Part shown: one piece after another, positions 35,349 to 42,646 of the stretch | Layout: each line of letters begins with the position of its first letter | How positions within the stretch are numbered: the stretch's first letter is position 1 | Origin: Novosphingobium jiangmenense | Lineage (GTDB): Bacteria; Pseudomonadota; Alphaproteobacteria; Sphingomonadales; Sphingomonadaceae | Assembly (NCBI RefSeq): GCF_015694345.1 | Contig: NZ_JADQDC010000004.1 | Location: 124,001-188,000 of the forward strand | Length of the DNA: 64,000 bases | Reading direction: 5' to 3' | Translations under genes and position numbers: made by a program | Notes under the pieces: generated by a model | Seen by the model: the letters and a program-made list of their open reading frames with translations, nothing else | Told to the model about the DNA's origin: nothing | The model's database searches: none

Positions 35349-36856
35349 GGCGCGATCACCTGATCATACTGCGCCGTTGCCAGTCGGCGATTCAGGGCGC
35401 TCTTGAAGTCTGCAGCGATGCCCTTGGCGTCGGTGGCCTTCGTGTTGATCGTCATGCTATTGATTGACACCCCGCCCGCGCCGGGACGAGGAGCGGAGTT
35501 TCGAGCGAAGTTGCGGTGCAGCGACATGAGCCCCGAAACATTTGCCTGTTTGCGGAAGCTATACCCCTCGTGCCGCGCCATGGCGCGCGCCAGCATTGGA
35601 ATATGCTCGCGCCCGAGACGGTCGTTGAGACCAAATCCGGTAAGTTGAGAGACATGCCGAGCGTAGGCCCCTACGTCGTTTTCCGAGCTTGGAGCATACT
35701 TCGAGAGGATCGAGGAAATGGACGTACGCCCTTGCGACATATAGTTGGCAAGCAGCTTCTCCATCGCAGCGAAGCCATGCTCTGGTGACGAAAATTTGGC
35801 AAAGCGACCATCACTTCCAGCGTAGCCCGCCTGCTTTCTGGTCCAGGGCGAATCTACGATGTTGCCGGGGTTGTTGTTGCGATCGGCACGCGTCTTGCCG
35901 GTGCCCGACGCAGCCGAAGGCGGAGTGTTGCTCACCTGGCCTGCCTTACTGCCGGGCACAGACCAGCCGCCGTTGTCGCGCTTGATGCCCAAGAGATCGC
36001 TCATCCAGCCAGGTAAAGACCAGACCATTTCGGGCTTGTCAGGGGTTCCGGGTCCTTTCGGCGCATCTCCGCCCCCGAGGACGGTGTTTAGCCAGTTGGC
36101 GAAGCGCGTCAGAGGGGGCGCAATATCGTTGGCGAGGGTCGTCTGCAGATCAGTGAGGGCTTTTTGCAGTTTCTCCTGCTCCTTAGCGAGATTCTCCATC
36201 TCGCTTGAATTTTTGGCATACTTGGCAATCAACTCATCGACTGATTTCTTGCCTTGCATCAGAAACGTTACAGTTGAGGCTGGCAGACCGATCTGCTGCA
36301 GCAAGCTCGCGTAGAGCTGCGGGTCAAGGCTATCGCGTGCTGCCGCCAGCTTCTGCAGGATCTTCCCAGCATCAGCACCGAGCAGGTCATCGCCACTGAT
36401 TCCCAGCATCCCGTAGATGCCCTGTTCCTCAGCCCCCATCTGCCCCATGCGATAGCTCATTTTGGCCCGCTGCACTGCCGACAGGGCGGCATCACCGTCA
36501 GTCGCTTGACCACCAGATTCCATCATGGCCTTGCGCCAAGCGAATATCTGCTTGGTGTTCATGCCGAGGATTTGGCCAAAGCGGTCAGCCGATGCCGCGC
36601 CCTTCATCATGTCACCGATCAATCCACTGATCGATTTGGCGCCCATGAAGGCCAGCCCGAGCGTGACAACGTCGCGGCTAAGGCTACGCACACTCTCGCC
36701 GGTCTTCCGGCTGAATCTCTCGATGTCGTCGAACGTTTTCTTCTGGTCCTGCCTCAGGCGGCTGGAACGCTCGTTGATCTCGCGCTCGCCCTTTTCATAG
36801 TCGCGAGTGTCGAGGCCAAGTGTAATGAAGAATGCGTCTAGGATGTGGGTGCCCAC
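35345..36856 (-). CDS. Tape-measure-like tail protein with lysozyme-like domain
   Basis: This 503-aa protein has a coiled-coil/helical N-terminal half typical of tail tape-measure proteins (LDTRDYEKGEREINERSSRLRQDQKKTFDDIERFSRKTGESVRSLSRDV, LGMNTKQIFAWRKAMMESGGQATD). A later lysozyme-like segment contains RADRNNNPGNIVDSPW and FSSPEHGFAAMEKLLANYMSQGRTSISSILSKYAPSSENDVGAYARHV, as in structural muramidases. GTG start with GGAGG five bases upstream. It is short for a tape measure, which would mean a very short tail or a reduced protein. Confidence 0.78.
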   Translation of the reverse strand: MGTHILDAFFITLGLDTRDYEKGEREINERSSRLRQDQKKTFDDIERFSRKTGESVRSLSRDVVTLGLAFMGAKSISGLIGDMMKGAASADRFGQILGMNTKQIFAWRKAMMESGGQATDGDAALSAVQRAKMSYRMGQMGAEEQGIYGMLGISGDDLLGADAGKILQKLAAARDSLDPQLYASLLQQIGLPASTVTFLMQGKKSVDELIAKYAKNSSEMENLAKEQEKLQKALTDLQTTLANDIAPPLTRFANWLNTVLGGGDAPKGPGTPDKPEMVWSLPGWMSDLLGIKRDNGGWSVPGSKAGQVSNTPPSAASGTGKTRADRNNNPGNIVDSPWTRKQAGYAGSDGRFAKFSSPEHGFAAMEKLLANYMSQGRTSISSILSKYAPSSENDVGAYARHVSQLTGFGLNDRLGREHIPMLARAMARHEGYSFRKQANVSGLMSLHRNFARNSAPRPGAGGVSINSMTINTKATDAKGIAADFKSALNRRLATAQYDQVIAP

Positions 36857-36866
36857 TGGAGCCTCC

Positions 36867-36880
36867 GAGGTTGTAACCTC
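36867..36880. promoter_or_regulatory. 14-bp inverted repeat before the tape-measure-like gene
   Basis: GAGGTT and its complement AACCTC are separated by GT, directly upstream of the ribosome site of the tape-measure-like gene and downstream of the ApeA-like gene. Immediately next to it (36878-36893) is CTCAGGATAAGCCCTG, a motif that recurs at 41720-41733 in front of the TerS-like gene. This may be an element-encoded control site. No experimental link is known. Confidence 0.35.
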
Positions 36881-36913
36881 AGGATAAGCCCTGTTTGCAC
36901 CCCAAGGCCTGCT

Positions 36914-38332
36914 TCAACCGAATGGATTGCCCTCGTGGGTCCACAGCCTGTTGAACTCCTGGTGTCTCGTCAAAGCAGCCCTTATCGCCACCGGTTTCAG
37001 GCCCAGCCGCATCAAGACAAAGACGGTAAAGAGCATGACGATGCGGCGCGTGGCCCAATGCATCCCTTCGCCGTCTAAGCACTTCTCCTGCAGGTTTGCC
37101 GAAAAGTGCGTGTAGTAGTTGCGGGTATCCACCAGCGAGCGGCAGAACTTCCCGCCCACGCCCGCCGGCATCTCATTGAACTCCAACTCGAGCGAAGCCA
37201 TCAGCGATCGCAAACGCTGCATGAGGCTTGGCTCATTGGCGAAATTCAACATGCCCTTGATCTTCTCGCGGAGAGCGGCTGGCGTCATATCTGGGATCGC
37301 GGCCACGAGTGCCTTGCGAGCAGATTCGAAGTCCGACGGCTCGCACAACCTTCCCGACGCTGTTCGACGGTGAAAAACCTCAAGCGCCTGCACAGCGAGC
37401 AGGAAGCGGACGTTCACAAATAACTGCTTGGTGCCGATGATGGAAAAGAAGAGGTGCATTGCCGGCTCAAGCAGCGCGTACTGCTCAAACCACGCCTGTA
37501 TGGCCGAAGGGTTAGCCTCTAGCAGCTCCGGCGCTGAAATGACGGGCGCGCTGCTGTCCAGGTCCTTCGTTTCTGCATCATCCATCCGACTGAAATAGGC
37601 ATGGACCTCTAGTCGCTCGTCAGAGACATCGCCCTCAGCATCCAAACCTGTGAGCTCCACAGCCAGCATCTTAAGAGGATAGCCGAAGCAGAGGCTCGCA
37701 AGATTCTGAAGCTTGCCCAGAGCTTCAAGGTGCCAGCGCACAGATCGAGCCTGGCCGGATCGGATCCCAAGGCAACTGTGAACTGTGGTGTCAAATCCTG
37801 TTCGTCCGCGCTGGTCTGTATACATGTTGGTGCCCGTGCGCACCTCCAAGTCGTCGAATTCAGCAATCGTTTCGATGGACTTGGCGTGAACTTCCAGATC
37901 AAGCCTTCGCGCTTCGTGATCGTAGCCCCTTCGAAAATGGGAATGGTTTAGCCACGCCTCCAAACCGTGCAGGCGTGCCCAACTCGACCGGAACAGCGGT
38001 GAGTCAAGGTCGGCGATGTAAATGCCGAATGCGGCAAAGCTCGCATAGTAGCGGTCCGTCGTAATACCTGGTGCTTTGATGTTCCGAGCGAGTCTGAAGG
38101 CATCCGGCAAGGACACCCGTTGCCCACCAATGGTGAGGCCGTGAATGGTCAGATTCTCGCTTGCCGAGTAAAAGCTGGCATCCAGCTTCCCCAGAATGCC
38201 GACCAGCTCTAGCGTGATTTCTGCCGGGCTGACTTTGATGATACCAGCCACCTTGTCGTCAGGGGCCGATGCGATCCACCATAGACCGCGCTCCTCGAAC
38301 GTGGCGTCGAGGTCCGGTTTGGGCTTGCTCAT
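36914..38332 (-). CDS. apeA: ApeA-type HEPN abortive-infection protein
   Basis: This 472-aa protein starts with a domain that matches ApeA_NTD1: FEERGLWWIASAPDDKVAGIIKVSPAEITLELVGIL, the WW and VxGxL spacing being characteristic. A helical C-terminal HEPN part ends with LVDTRNYYTHFSANLQ; R-x4-H (around residues 404-409) is the HEPN RNase motif. ApeA proteins are single-gene anti-phage systems thought to act by abortive infection through RNA cleavage. The catalytic motif is intact. ATG 38332 is preferred over an upstream ATG at 38386 because the latter runs into the next gene. It sits between an exported protein gene and the tail genes, as cargo. Confidence 0.8.
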   Translation of the reverse strand: MSKPKPDLDATFEERGLWWIASAPDDKVAGIIKVSPAEITLELVGILGKLDASFYSASENLTIHGLTIGGQRVSLPDAFRLARNIKAPGITTDRYYASFAAFGIYIADLDSPLFRSSWARLHGLEAWLNHSHFRRGYDHEARRLDLEVHAKSIETIAEFDDLEVRTGTNMYTDQRGRTGFDTTVHSCLGIRSGQARSVRWHLEALGKLQNLASLCFGYPLKMLAVELTGLDAEGDVSDERLEVHAYFSRMDDAETKDLDSSAPVISAPELLEANPSAIQAWFEQYALLEPAMHLFFSIIGTKQLFVNVRFLLAVQALEVFHRRTASGRLCEPSDFESARKALVAAIPDMTPAALREKIKGMLNFANEPSLMQRLRSLMASLELEFNEMPAGVGGKFCRSLVDTRNYYTHFSANLQEKCLDGEGMHWATRRIVMLFTVFVLMRLGLKPVAIRAALTRHQEFNRLWTHEGNPFG

Positions 38333-38369
38333 CTGGCCGCGCCCAGAGCGTTCACATGGGGACAAGCAA

Positions 38370-38945
38370 TCACCGCGGACAGCCATCCACTGTCAGTGGC
38401 CCGCTGTAAGTGCGCGCTAGGGGAAAGCCGAGCTCCGTCTTCAATGCCATGTCGGCGTTGCAATACGACCGGCTGGCTGTGAGCGACCGGACCGCCCTGA
38501 ACTCGTAGGGTGGTCCAGCCGCATCGTCGTTGCGCATCAAAGCATAGACCTTGACCGTGGTGGTCGCCGGCTTGGGGACAGAAACAACGATCTGGCGGCT
38601 GGCAATAAGCGCGAAGAGGGTTGAACGACCATTGTGGACGCCACGGGCGAAGCGAACGGACCTAATCATGTCCTCGCCGGTGTGAGGCTGGTCGGTGATC
38701 TGATCCCTGCCTTCCAGCGTAGCGATCTGGCCGCGCACGGTGACTGTGAAGACGTCGTATCCCCATGCGTTGCCGTTGTCGCGCCAGTTGAGGGTGATCG
38801 TGCCAGCCGCCCCGTCTCCGGCGATGTTGGGTACAGCGTTGGTCCCGGCGCGGAGGCGAAGGGGCTCAAGCCGCTCTGACGCTTGCAGCGGGGTCGCCAG
38901 TGGCATTGCGAGAGCACAAGCGGCCAGTATCAAGCGTCTGAGCAT
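38370..38945 (-). CDS. Small exported protein, possible CarG-like fold
   Basis: This 191-aa protein has a clear signal peptide (MLRRLILAACALAMPLATPLQA) and a beta-rich body with the stretch TITLNWRDNGNAWGYDVFTVTVRG and ARTYSGPLTVDG. The NGNAWGYDVFTV pattern resembles the CarG carbapenem self-resistance protein family, but this is a weak, pattern-based idea. It lies 37 bases before ApeA and 47 bases after the KAP NTPase stop, in the same direction. A phage-receptor or cell-envelope role, such as exclusion, is also possible. Confidence 0.6.
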   Translation of the reverse strand: MLRRLILAACALAMPLATPLQASERLEPLRLRAGTNAVPNIAGDGAAGTITLNWRDNGNAWGYDVFTVTVRGQIATLEGRDQITDQPHTGEDMIRSVRFARGVHNGRSTLFALIASRQIVVSVPKPATTTVKVYALMRNDDAAGPPYEFRAVRSLTASRSYCNADMALKTELGFPLARTYSGPLTVDGCPR

Positions 38946-38992
38946 GGAAACTCCTTGGAGTATGGATTGAAGTTGGCCTCGCCTTGGCGGGC

Positions 38993-41233
38993 TTATTCCT
39001 CTTGTCCGGGCCCTTGCTCTCCCGAGCGCTCCCGATCTTCCCAAGCTTCGACAATGGCCTGAAAATCATCGCCATCAAAGTGGATACCCGCTTTAACAGA
39101 CCGTATGACTTCGGCCGCTGCCACATTGGTCGGGTCGCTTGCCGATAGCAGGTAAATGCGCCGCAAAAGCTTCGCAGGTGAATCGAAGAAGGTGGCGAGA
39201 CCATCTCTCGATAGGTTGGAAGTTGGGCCGTAGAGTTTCTGTAGGAAGGCGAGGAGCCAATCGTCATCTTCCGACTTCCGCTCGATCTCTTTGTTTAGCT
39301 CATCTCGGCCACCCGCTTGGCTCCAGGCATAAAGCATGTCTGTCGCGCAAGGGTGTGCCATGACCCCCTCCAACCCCATCCGCCGGAATCGTTTGATCAT
39401 GACGGCTGCGATACGGTCGAATGTTTCCCTGTCGCCCAGCGCTTTGTCGGGATCCCGCCGGTTACCGTAAACACCAAGCGCGAAGGTTTCTCGTCGAAGT
39501 AATTCGGTGAGAAAGCCCAAAGAACTGCTATGCTTGGAAATCTTCACGAGAGCAGCCCGGAACTTTTTGGACGGGTAAACCTCCGCCAGCCGCCGGTAAA
39601 TCCGAATAGTCAGGTACCAGGCGCGCGGTGATCCCCACGCATCGACCTGTTCGGCACCCGCAAGTCTATCGGCGGCCTCAGCCAGCCCAACAATTAGGTT
39701 CTCGATCGCCAACTTCTTTAGGTATTCAGCATCGAAATGAAGCAGATTGTCGAGCATCCGCTCAGCTTTCGTCGCTCCAGCATCCCCTCGATGCGCAGAC
39801 ATGCGGTGCAGGACTTCAGCGACATCCTTCCAGTCAGATACCGCAGCCGCCACAAACTCGTTCTGGTCCTGTTCGGTCACGCCGTCAGGGGGATCAAGCA
39901 AGGTGAAGTAAATTCGAGCATGGCTCGGGCTTGCCAACCGCTTGTCCATGATATCTTGTGCGGCTGAATTTCGCACGTTCTTCGCGTAAAGCCGTTCCTC
40001 GCGATCAGAATTGAATCTGCCGACCTCGATGCCGGGCAGGTGACGATGCATTTCGTAGCATAGCTTTTCCCAGCTCAGCCCGTCAGCCACGAGGGCTTGC
40101 TCCATCTCTTTCACTGAGAGGATCCGCTCTGATTCGGACACATGCGCGCGACCGGTCGACTGCGCCACAAAGTGCGTCACGTATTCTTCCGCCCAGCGAT
40201 AGAAATTTGGCGATCCGACTGCGGTCATGCGAAGCCACACCAGATCGGCGAGGTCCACGCGTCCCTTTAGGCTCGGCCAAAAGGCGCGGATGCTGTCAAG
40301 GACCCGAACCACAGCGCGGGGCGAATTGAGGACGCGGCCTCCTGTCTCGTCAATGACCATTTGCAGTTCACTGACCCGTCGATGTCCACATTCGGTGAAC
40401 GTCTGAAGCTCGGCCAAGAACCAGCGCCGAAGCGCGAATGACTCAGGACGTGGTACCGCGACCTCGGTCTGGATGATCTTCTCAAGGTATGCCGCTCCAT
40501 TGGCAACACCTGTGCTCGTCTCTATGGACCGCTCAAGCGCTCTGGCGTCATAACAGAGCAAGTACGTGACGTTCGGGAAGTCCGCTACTGATCGCACAAG
40601 ACGAAGGAGCTCTCGCACTTCGGAAGGCTCCAGCCGATCGACGTCATCGATGGTCACCACGATCCTGCAGCCAAGCTGGCGCAATGCTTCTGAGAGCTTT
40701 TCCTTTTGCTCAACCAGAGAAGGACCTTCGCTCCTCTCCGCGGCCGCTTCGGCGATCTTGCTAACTATGTCCCCTAATTGGGTAGCGCCTGGCACAATGA
40801 GACCCGCCAAGCTCGTCAGTTTGCCAACTGGTGCCAAGTGGCTAGCAAAGCTCCGGATTTGCTCCGCGACGCCTTTAACAGCACGAACAGACGTGCCCGT
40901 CGCATCGCCAGCCGCATGTTCAGCTTCCGCGACAGCCTTTGCGAGATCTTCGAAGAGCGCGGCAAGCAATTGGTCGCGATCGCCGATCAGCCAAGGCCTG
41001 AACTCCACGACGTTGACATCAGTCTTCTTTCGGGCGCTGAGCTGCTTCAAAATGAGCGCCAGCAAGCTCGACTTACCCGAACCCCACTTACCCTCAAGTC
41101 CGAAGACGAAGCCCTTCTCTGCGGCCTGTGAGGTCAGCGCATCTGCAATGCGTTCGGCCAAGGCAGAGAAGCCGAAGCGATCCTCATCCTTGGACTGAAT
41201 CGGGCGGTCGCCATGAAAGGGTTGTGAAGTCAT
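38993..41233 (-). CDS. KAP family P-loop NTPase
   Basis: This 746-aa protein has the KAP NTPase layout. A Walker A at residues 48-55 (GKWGSGKS) follows an N-terminal DRFGFSALAERIADALTS. EFRPWLIGDRDQLLAALFEDL is typical, and a Walker B near residue 200 reads RIVVTIDDVDRLEPSEVRELLRLVRSV. A hydrophobic stretch (LAPVGKLTSLAGLIVPGATQLGD) lies between, where KAP proteins often insert membrane segments. KAP NTPases occur in several anti-phage systems (for example QatA) and in plasmid-borne phage exclusion. The gene stands alone, between the TerS-like gene and ApeA, without Qat partners. Confidence 0.88.
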   Translation of the reverse strand: MTSQPFHGDRPIQSKDEDRFGFSALAERIADALTSQAAEKGFVFGLEGKWGSGKSSLLALILKQLSARKKTDVNVVEFRPWLIGDRDQLLAALFEDLAKAVAEAEHAAGDATGTSVRAVKGVAEQIRSFASHLAPVGKLTSLAGLIVPGATQLGDIVSKIAEAAAERSEGPSLVEQKEKLSEALRQLGCRIVVTIDDVDRLEPSEVRELLRLVRSVADFPNVTYLLCYDARALERSIETSTGVANGAAYLEKIIQTEVAVPRPESFALRRWFLAELQTFTECGHRRVSELQMVIDETGGRVLNSPRAVVRVLDSIRAFWPSLKGRVDLADLVWLRMTAVGSPNFYRWAEEYVTHFVAQSTGRAHVSESERILSVKEMEQALVADGLSWEKLCYEMHRHLPGIEVGRFNSDREERLYAKNVRNSAAQDIMDKRLASPSHARIYFTLLDPPDGVTEQDQNEFVAAAVSDWKDVAEVLHRMSAHRGDAGATKAERMLDNLLHFDAEYLKKLAIENLIVGLAEAADRLAGAEQVDAWGSPRAWYLTIRIYRRLAEVYPSKKFRAALVKISKHSSSLGFLTELLRRETFALGVYGNRRDPDKALGDRETFDRIAAVMIKRFRRMGLEGVMAHPCATDMLYAWSQAGGRDELNKEIERKSEDDDWLLAFLQKLYGPTSNLSRDGLATFFDSPAKLLRRIYLLSASDPTNVAAAEVIRSVKAGIHFDGDDFQAIVEAWEDRERSGEQGPGQEE

Positions 41234-41332
41234 GCGTCTACATGACCAGAACTAGGCCCGCGTGACGAGTGTCCTGCCACACATGACGGGCATTATCTTC
41301 CGCCCGTGCCCACTGTGTCGCGGCTGGCCGCC

Positions 41333-41716
41333 TTATTCAGTTACAATCTTGTAGACCGGCGCTCCCAGTGTGACGGAACCATCCGAGCTCGTCATGTCAA
41401 CCCGATCGCCGTAGCGCTTCGGATCCCACTTCGCGAGCAGCTTGAGCCGATATTCCGCCCTCACCCGGCGGGAGGCCGGATCCTCGTCTCGGGTATCAAT
41501 GATGGTCAAAACCTCAGCGGCTATTGTGTCGAATCCCGCGTCACGTGCGTCGGCATAGGCCTTGGACAACTCCGCGTCGGCCTTGCACCAATTGCGCCAG
41601 GTCTCGTCCGAAGGCATTCCTTCCTGCCGACAGAGCTGGGCCAGCGGCGTGCCCAGGCGAAGCCCTTCAAGAACGGTTTGCTCGATCTCGCGCGTGCGCT
41701 TTGTGGGTCTGCTCAT
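41333..41716 (-). CDS. Terminase small-subunit-like protein
   Basis: This 127-aa protein has an N-terminal basic helix-turn-helix (RPTKRTREIEQTVLEGLRLGTPLAQLCRQEGMPSDETWRNWCKADAELSKAYADARDAG), a middle helix and a short beta tail (TLGAPVYKIVTE). This is the layout of TerS-type packaging proteins that recognise pac/cos DNA. No large terminase follows; the next gene is a KAP NTPase. In phage satellites a TerS redirects the helper phage's packaging motor. ATG 41716 gives the standard N-terminus. Confidence 0.75.
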   Translation of the reverse strand: MSRPTKRTREIEQTVLEGLRLGTPLAQLCRQEGMPSDETWRNWCKADAELSKAYADARDAGFDTIAAEVLTIIDTRDEDPASRRVRAEYRLKLLAKWDPKRYGDRVDMTSSDGSVTLGAPVYKIVTE

Positions 41717-41766
41717 AATCTCAGGATAGCCCTCGCGCGCGATGTCCAAAGAAACTCCGCGCAGCA

Positions 41767-41994
41767 TCACAGAGACAGTAGATACTTTCGCACCTCGCCG
41801 ACCGCTTTTGATCGCGCGCCATGTTTCCAGGCGTTGCGATTGCCCTTAGGTGCGCCGCTTCCCTTTCCGCCGTGCATTCGGCAACGTCGATTGCCCTTCA
41901 CCGCCGGTGACTGGCATGGGGTCCCGGAGCGGGTCAGAGCCAAGCAGCGCGGTGCTCGAGCCAGCCGCTCGGGTTGCATGAGGTTGTCCGACAT
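41767..41994 (-). CDS. HGGxGxGAPxGNxN motif protein
   Basis: This 75-aa protein has CLALTRSGTPCQSPAVKGNRRCRMHGGKGSGAPKGNRNAWKHGA, a small zinc-knuckle-like motif seen in a family of phage and integrative-element proteins usually encoded beside TerS. It starts behind AGGAG and is nested over the end of the upstream gene in another frame (overlap about 150 bases). It lies 50 bases before the TerS-like start. Function unknown, possibly DNA binding. Confidence 0.72.
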   Translation of the reverse strand: MSDNLMQPERLARAPRCLALTRSGTPCQSPAVKGNRRCRMHGGKGSGAPKGNRNAWKHGARSKAVGEVRKYLLSL

Positions 41995-42496
41995 AGTTTT
42001 CTCCTGAGCCCCCTGCCGTCGAATGGTGGTGGAACTCATCAGCAATGACCGCTTGGCCGCCCTCGTTGACGTGGATGTGGCGTACAATTTGCTCGCGCGG
42101 CTGGTGCAGCTTCGTCAGGGCCTCGAGAGTGGCGCGGCCGTTCGCCTGAGCCTTCAGGGCCAGTCGCATGAAACGCTCGGCAGCGTCGACGCTCGTTGTT
42201 CTCACGGCCGACGACGCGAATTCCGTGAAGATTGTGTCGAGCGTCAACGCCTGCGCCATGAGCACATGGCTAGCGTCTGCCAGATCGCCGCCACTTGCCT
42301 TGCCACACCGGTCTCGGAATGACGCGGGGTACGCGGCAGCGACCTCGTCACCAGAGCCCCAGCCGAGCGTTTTGGCTGCGCTGTCCGCCGCAACACGCGC
42401 ATGGCGAAAGTACGGGTCGAGCATCGCCCGCGCGAGAAGGTGCGGCGGGTTCGGCTCCGCAGATTCCGGAGCGTCGGTCAACTCACTGTCTGCCAT
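41846..42496 (-). CDS. Hypothetical phage/element protein (216 aa)
   Basis: The pattern MLDPYFRHARVAADSAAKTLGWGSGDEV, SVDAAERFMRLALKAQANGRATLEALTKLHQPREQIVRHIHVNEGGQAVIADEFHHH is a family I know only from integrative elements and prophages in sphingomonads and related bacteria, next to HGG proteins. Its function is unknown. The 3' part overlaps the HGG-motif gene in a different frame by about 150 bases, an arrangement that appears to be usual for this pair. Confidence 0.7.
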   Translation of the reverse strand: MADSELTDAPESAEPNPPHLLARAMLDPYFRHARVAADSAAKTLGWGSGDEVAAAYPASFRDRCGKASGGDLADASHVLMAQALTLDTIFTEFASSAVRTTSVDAAERFMRLALKAQANGRATLEALTKLHQPREQIVRHIHVNEGGQAVIADEFHHHSTAGGSGENYVGQPHATRAAGSSTALLGSDPLRDPMPVTGGEGQSTLPNARRKGKRRT

Positions 42497-42530
42497 CCTG
42501 CCTACCCTTCACGCACCGGATAACTGGGCT

Positions 42531-42643
42531 TGCGGGTATTGCGGGGTTTCGCGGGTATTGTTTCAGCCCATATTCTAGAGATGTCACTGCCATTTCCCCC
42601 GCGTTGGCCACAGCAATACCCGCAAATACCCGCAATACCCGCA
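42531..42643. other. Iteron-like repeats, candidate replication origin
   Basis: The 10-mer TGCGGGTATT (or CGCGGGTATT) occurs twice in the plus orientation (42531-42540, 42550-42559) and three times in the minus orientation (42615-42624, 42625-42634, 42634-42643). The two clusters face each other across a relatively AT-rich 55-bp segment. The array starts four bases after the stop of the TOPRIM primase gene. Iterons immediately behind a replication gene fit an origin bound by the element's own primase/helicase, as in phage satellites. Repeats are directly visible; the origin function is inference. Confidence 0.6.
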
Positions 42644-42646
42644 AAT

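Noticed and set aside
38993..41233. Complete Qat defence system based on the KAP NTPase
   Set aside because: No QatB, QueC-like QatC or TatD-like QatD gene is next to it; the neighbours are TerS-like and an exported protein.
42531..42643. CRISPR array in the short repeats behind the primase
   Set aside because: The repeats are only 10 bp, in two orientations and partly adjacent, without unique spacers of regular length; no cas genes are present. Iterons fit better.
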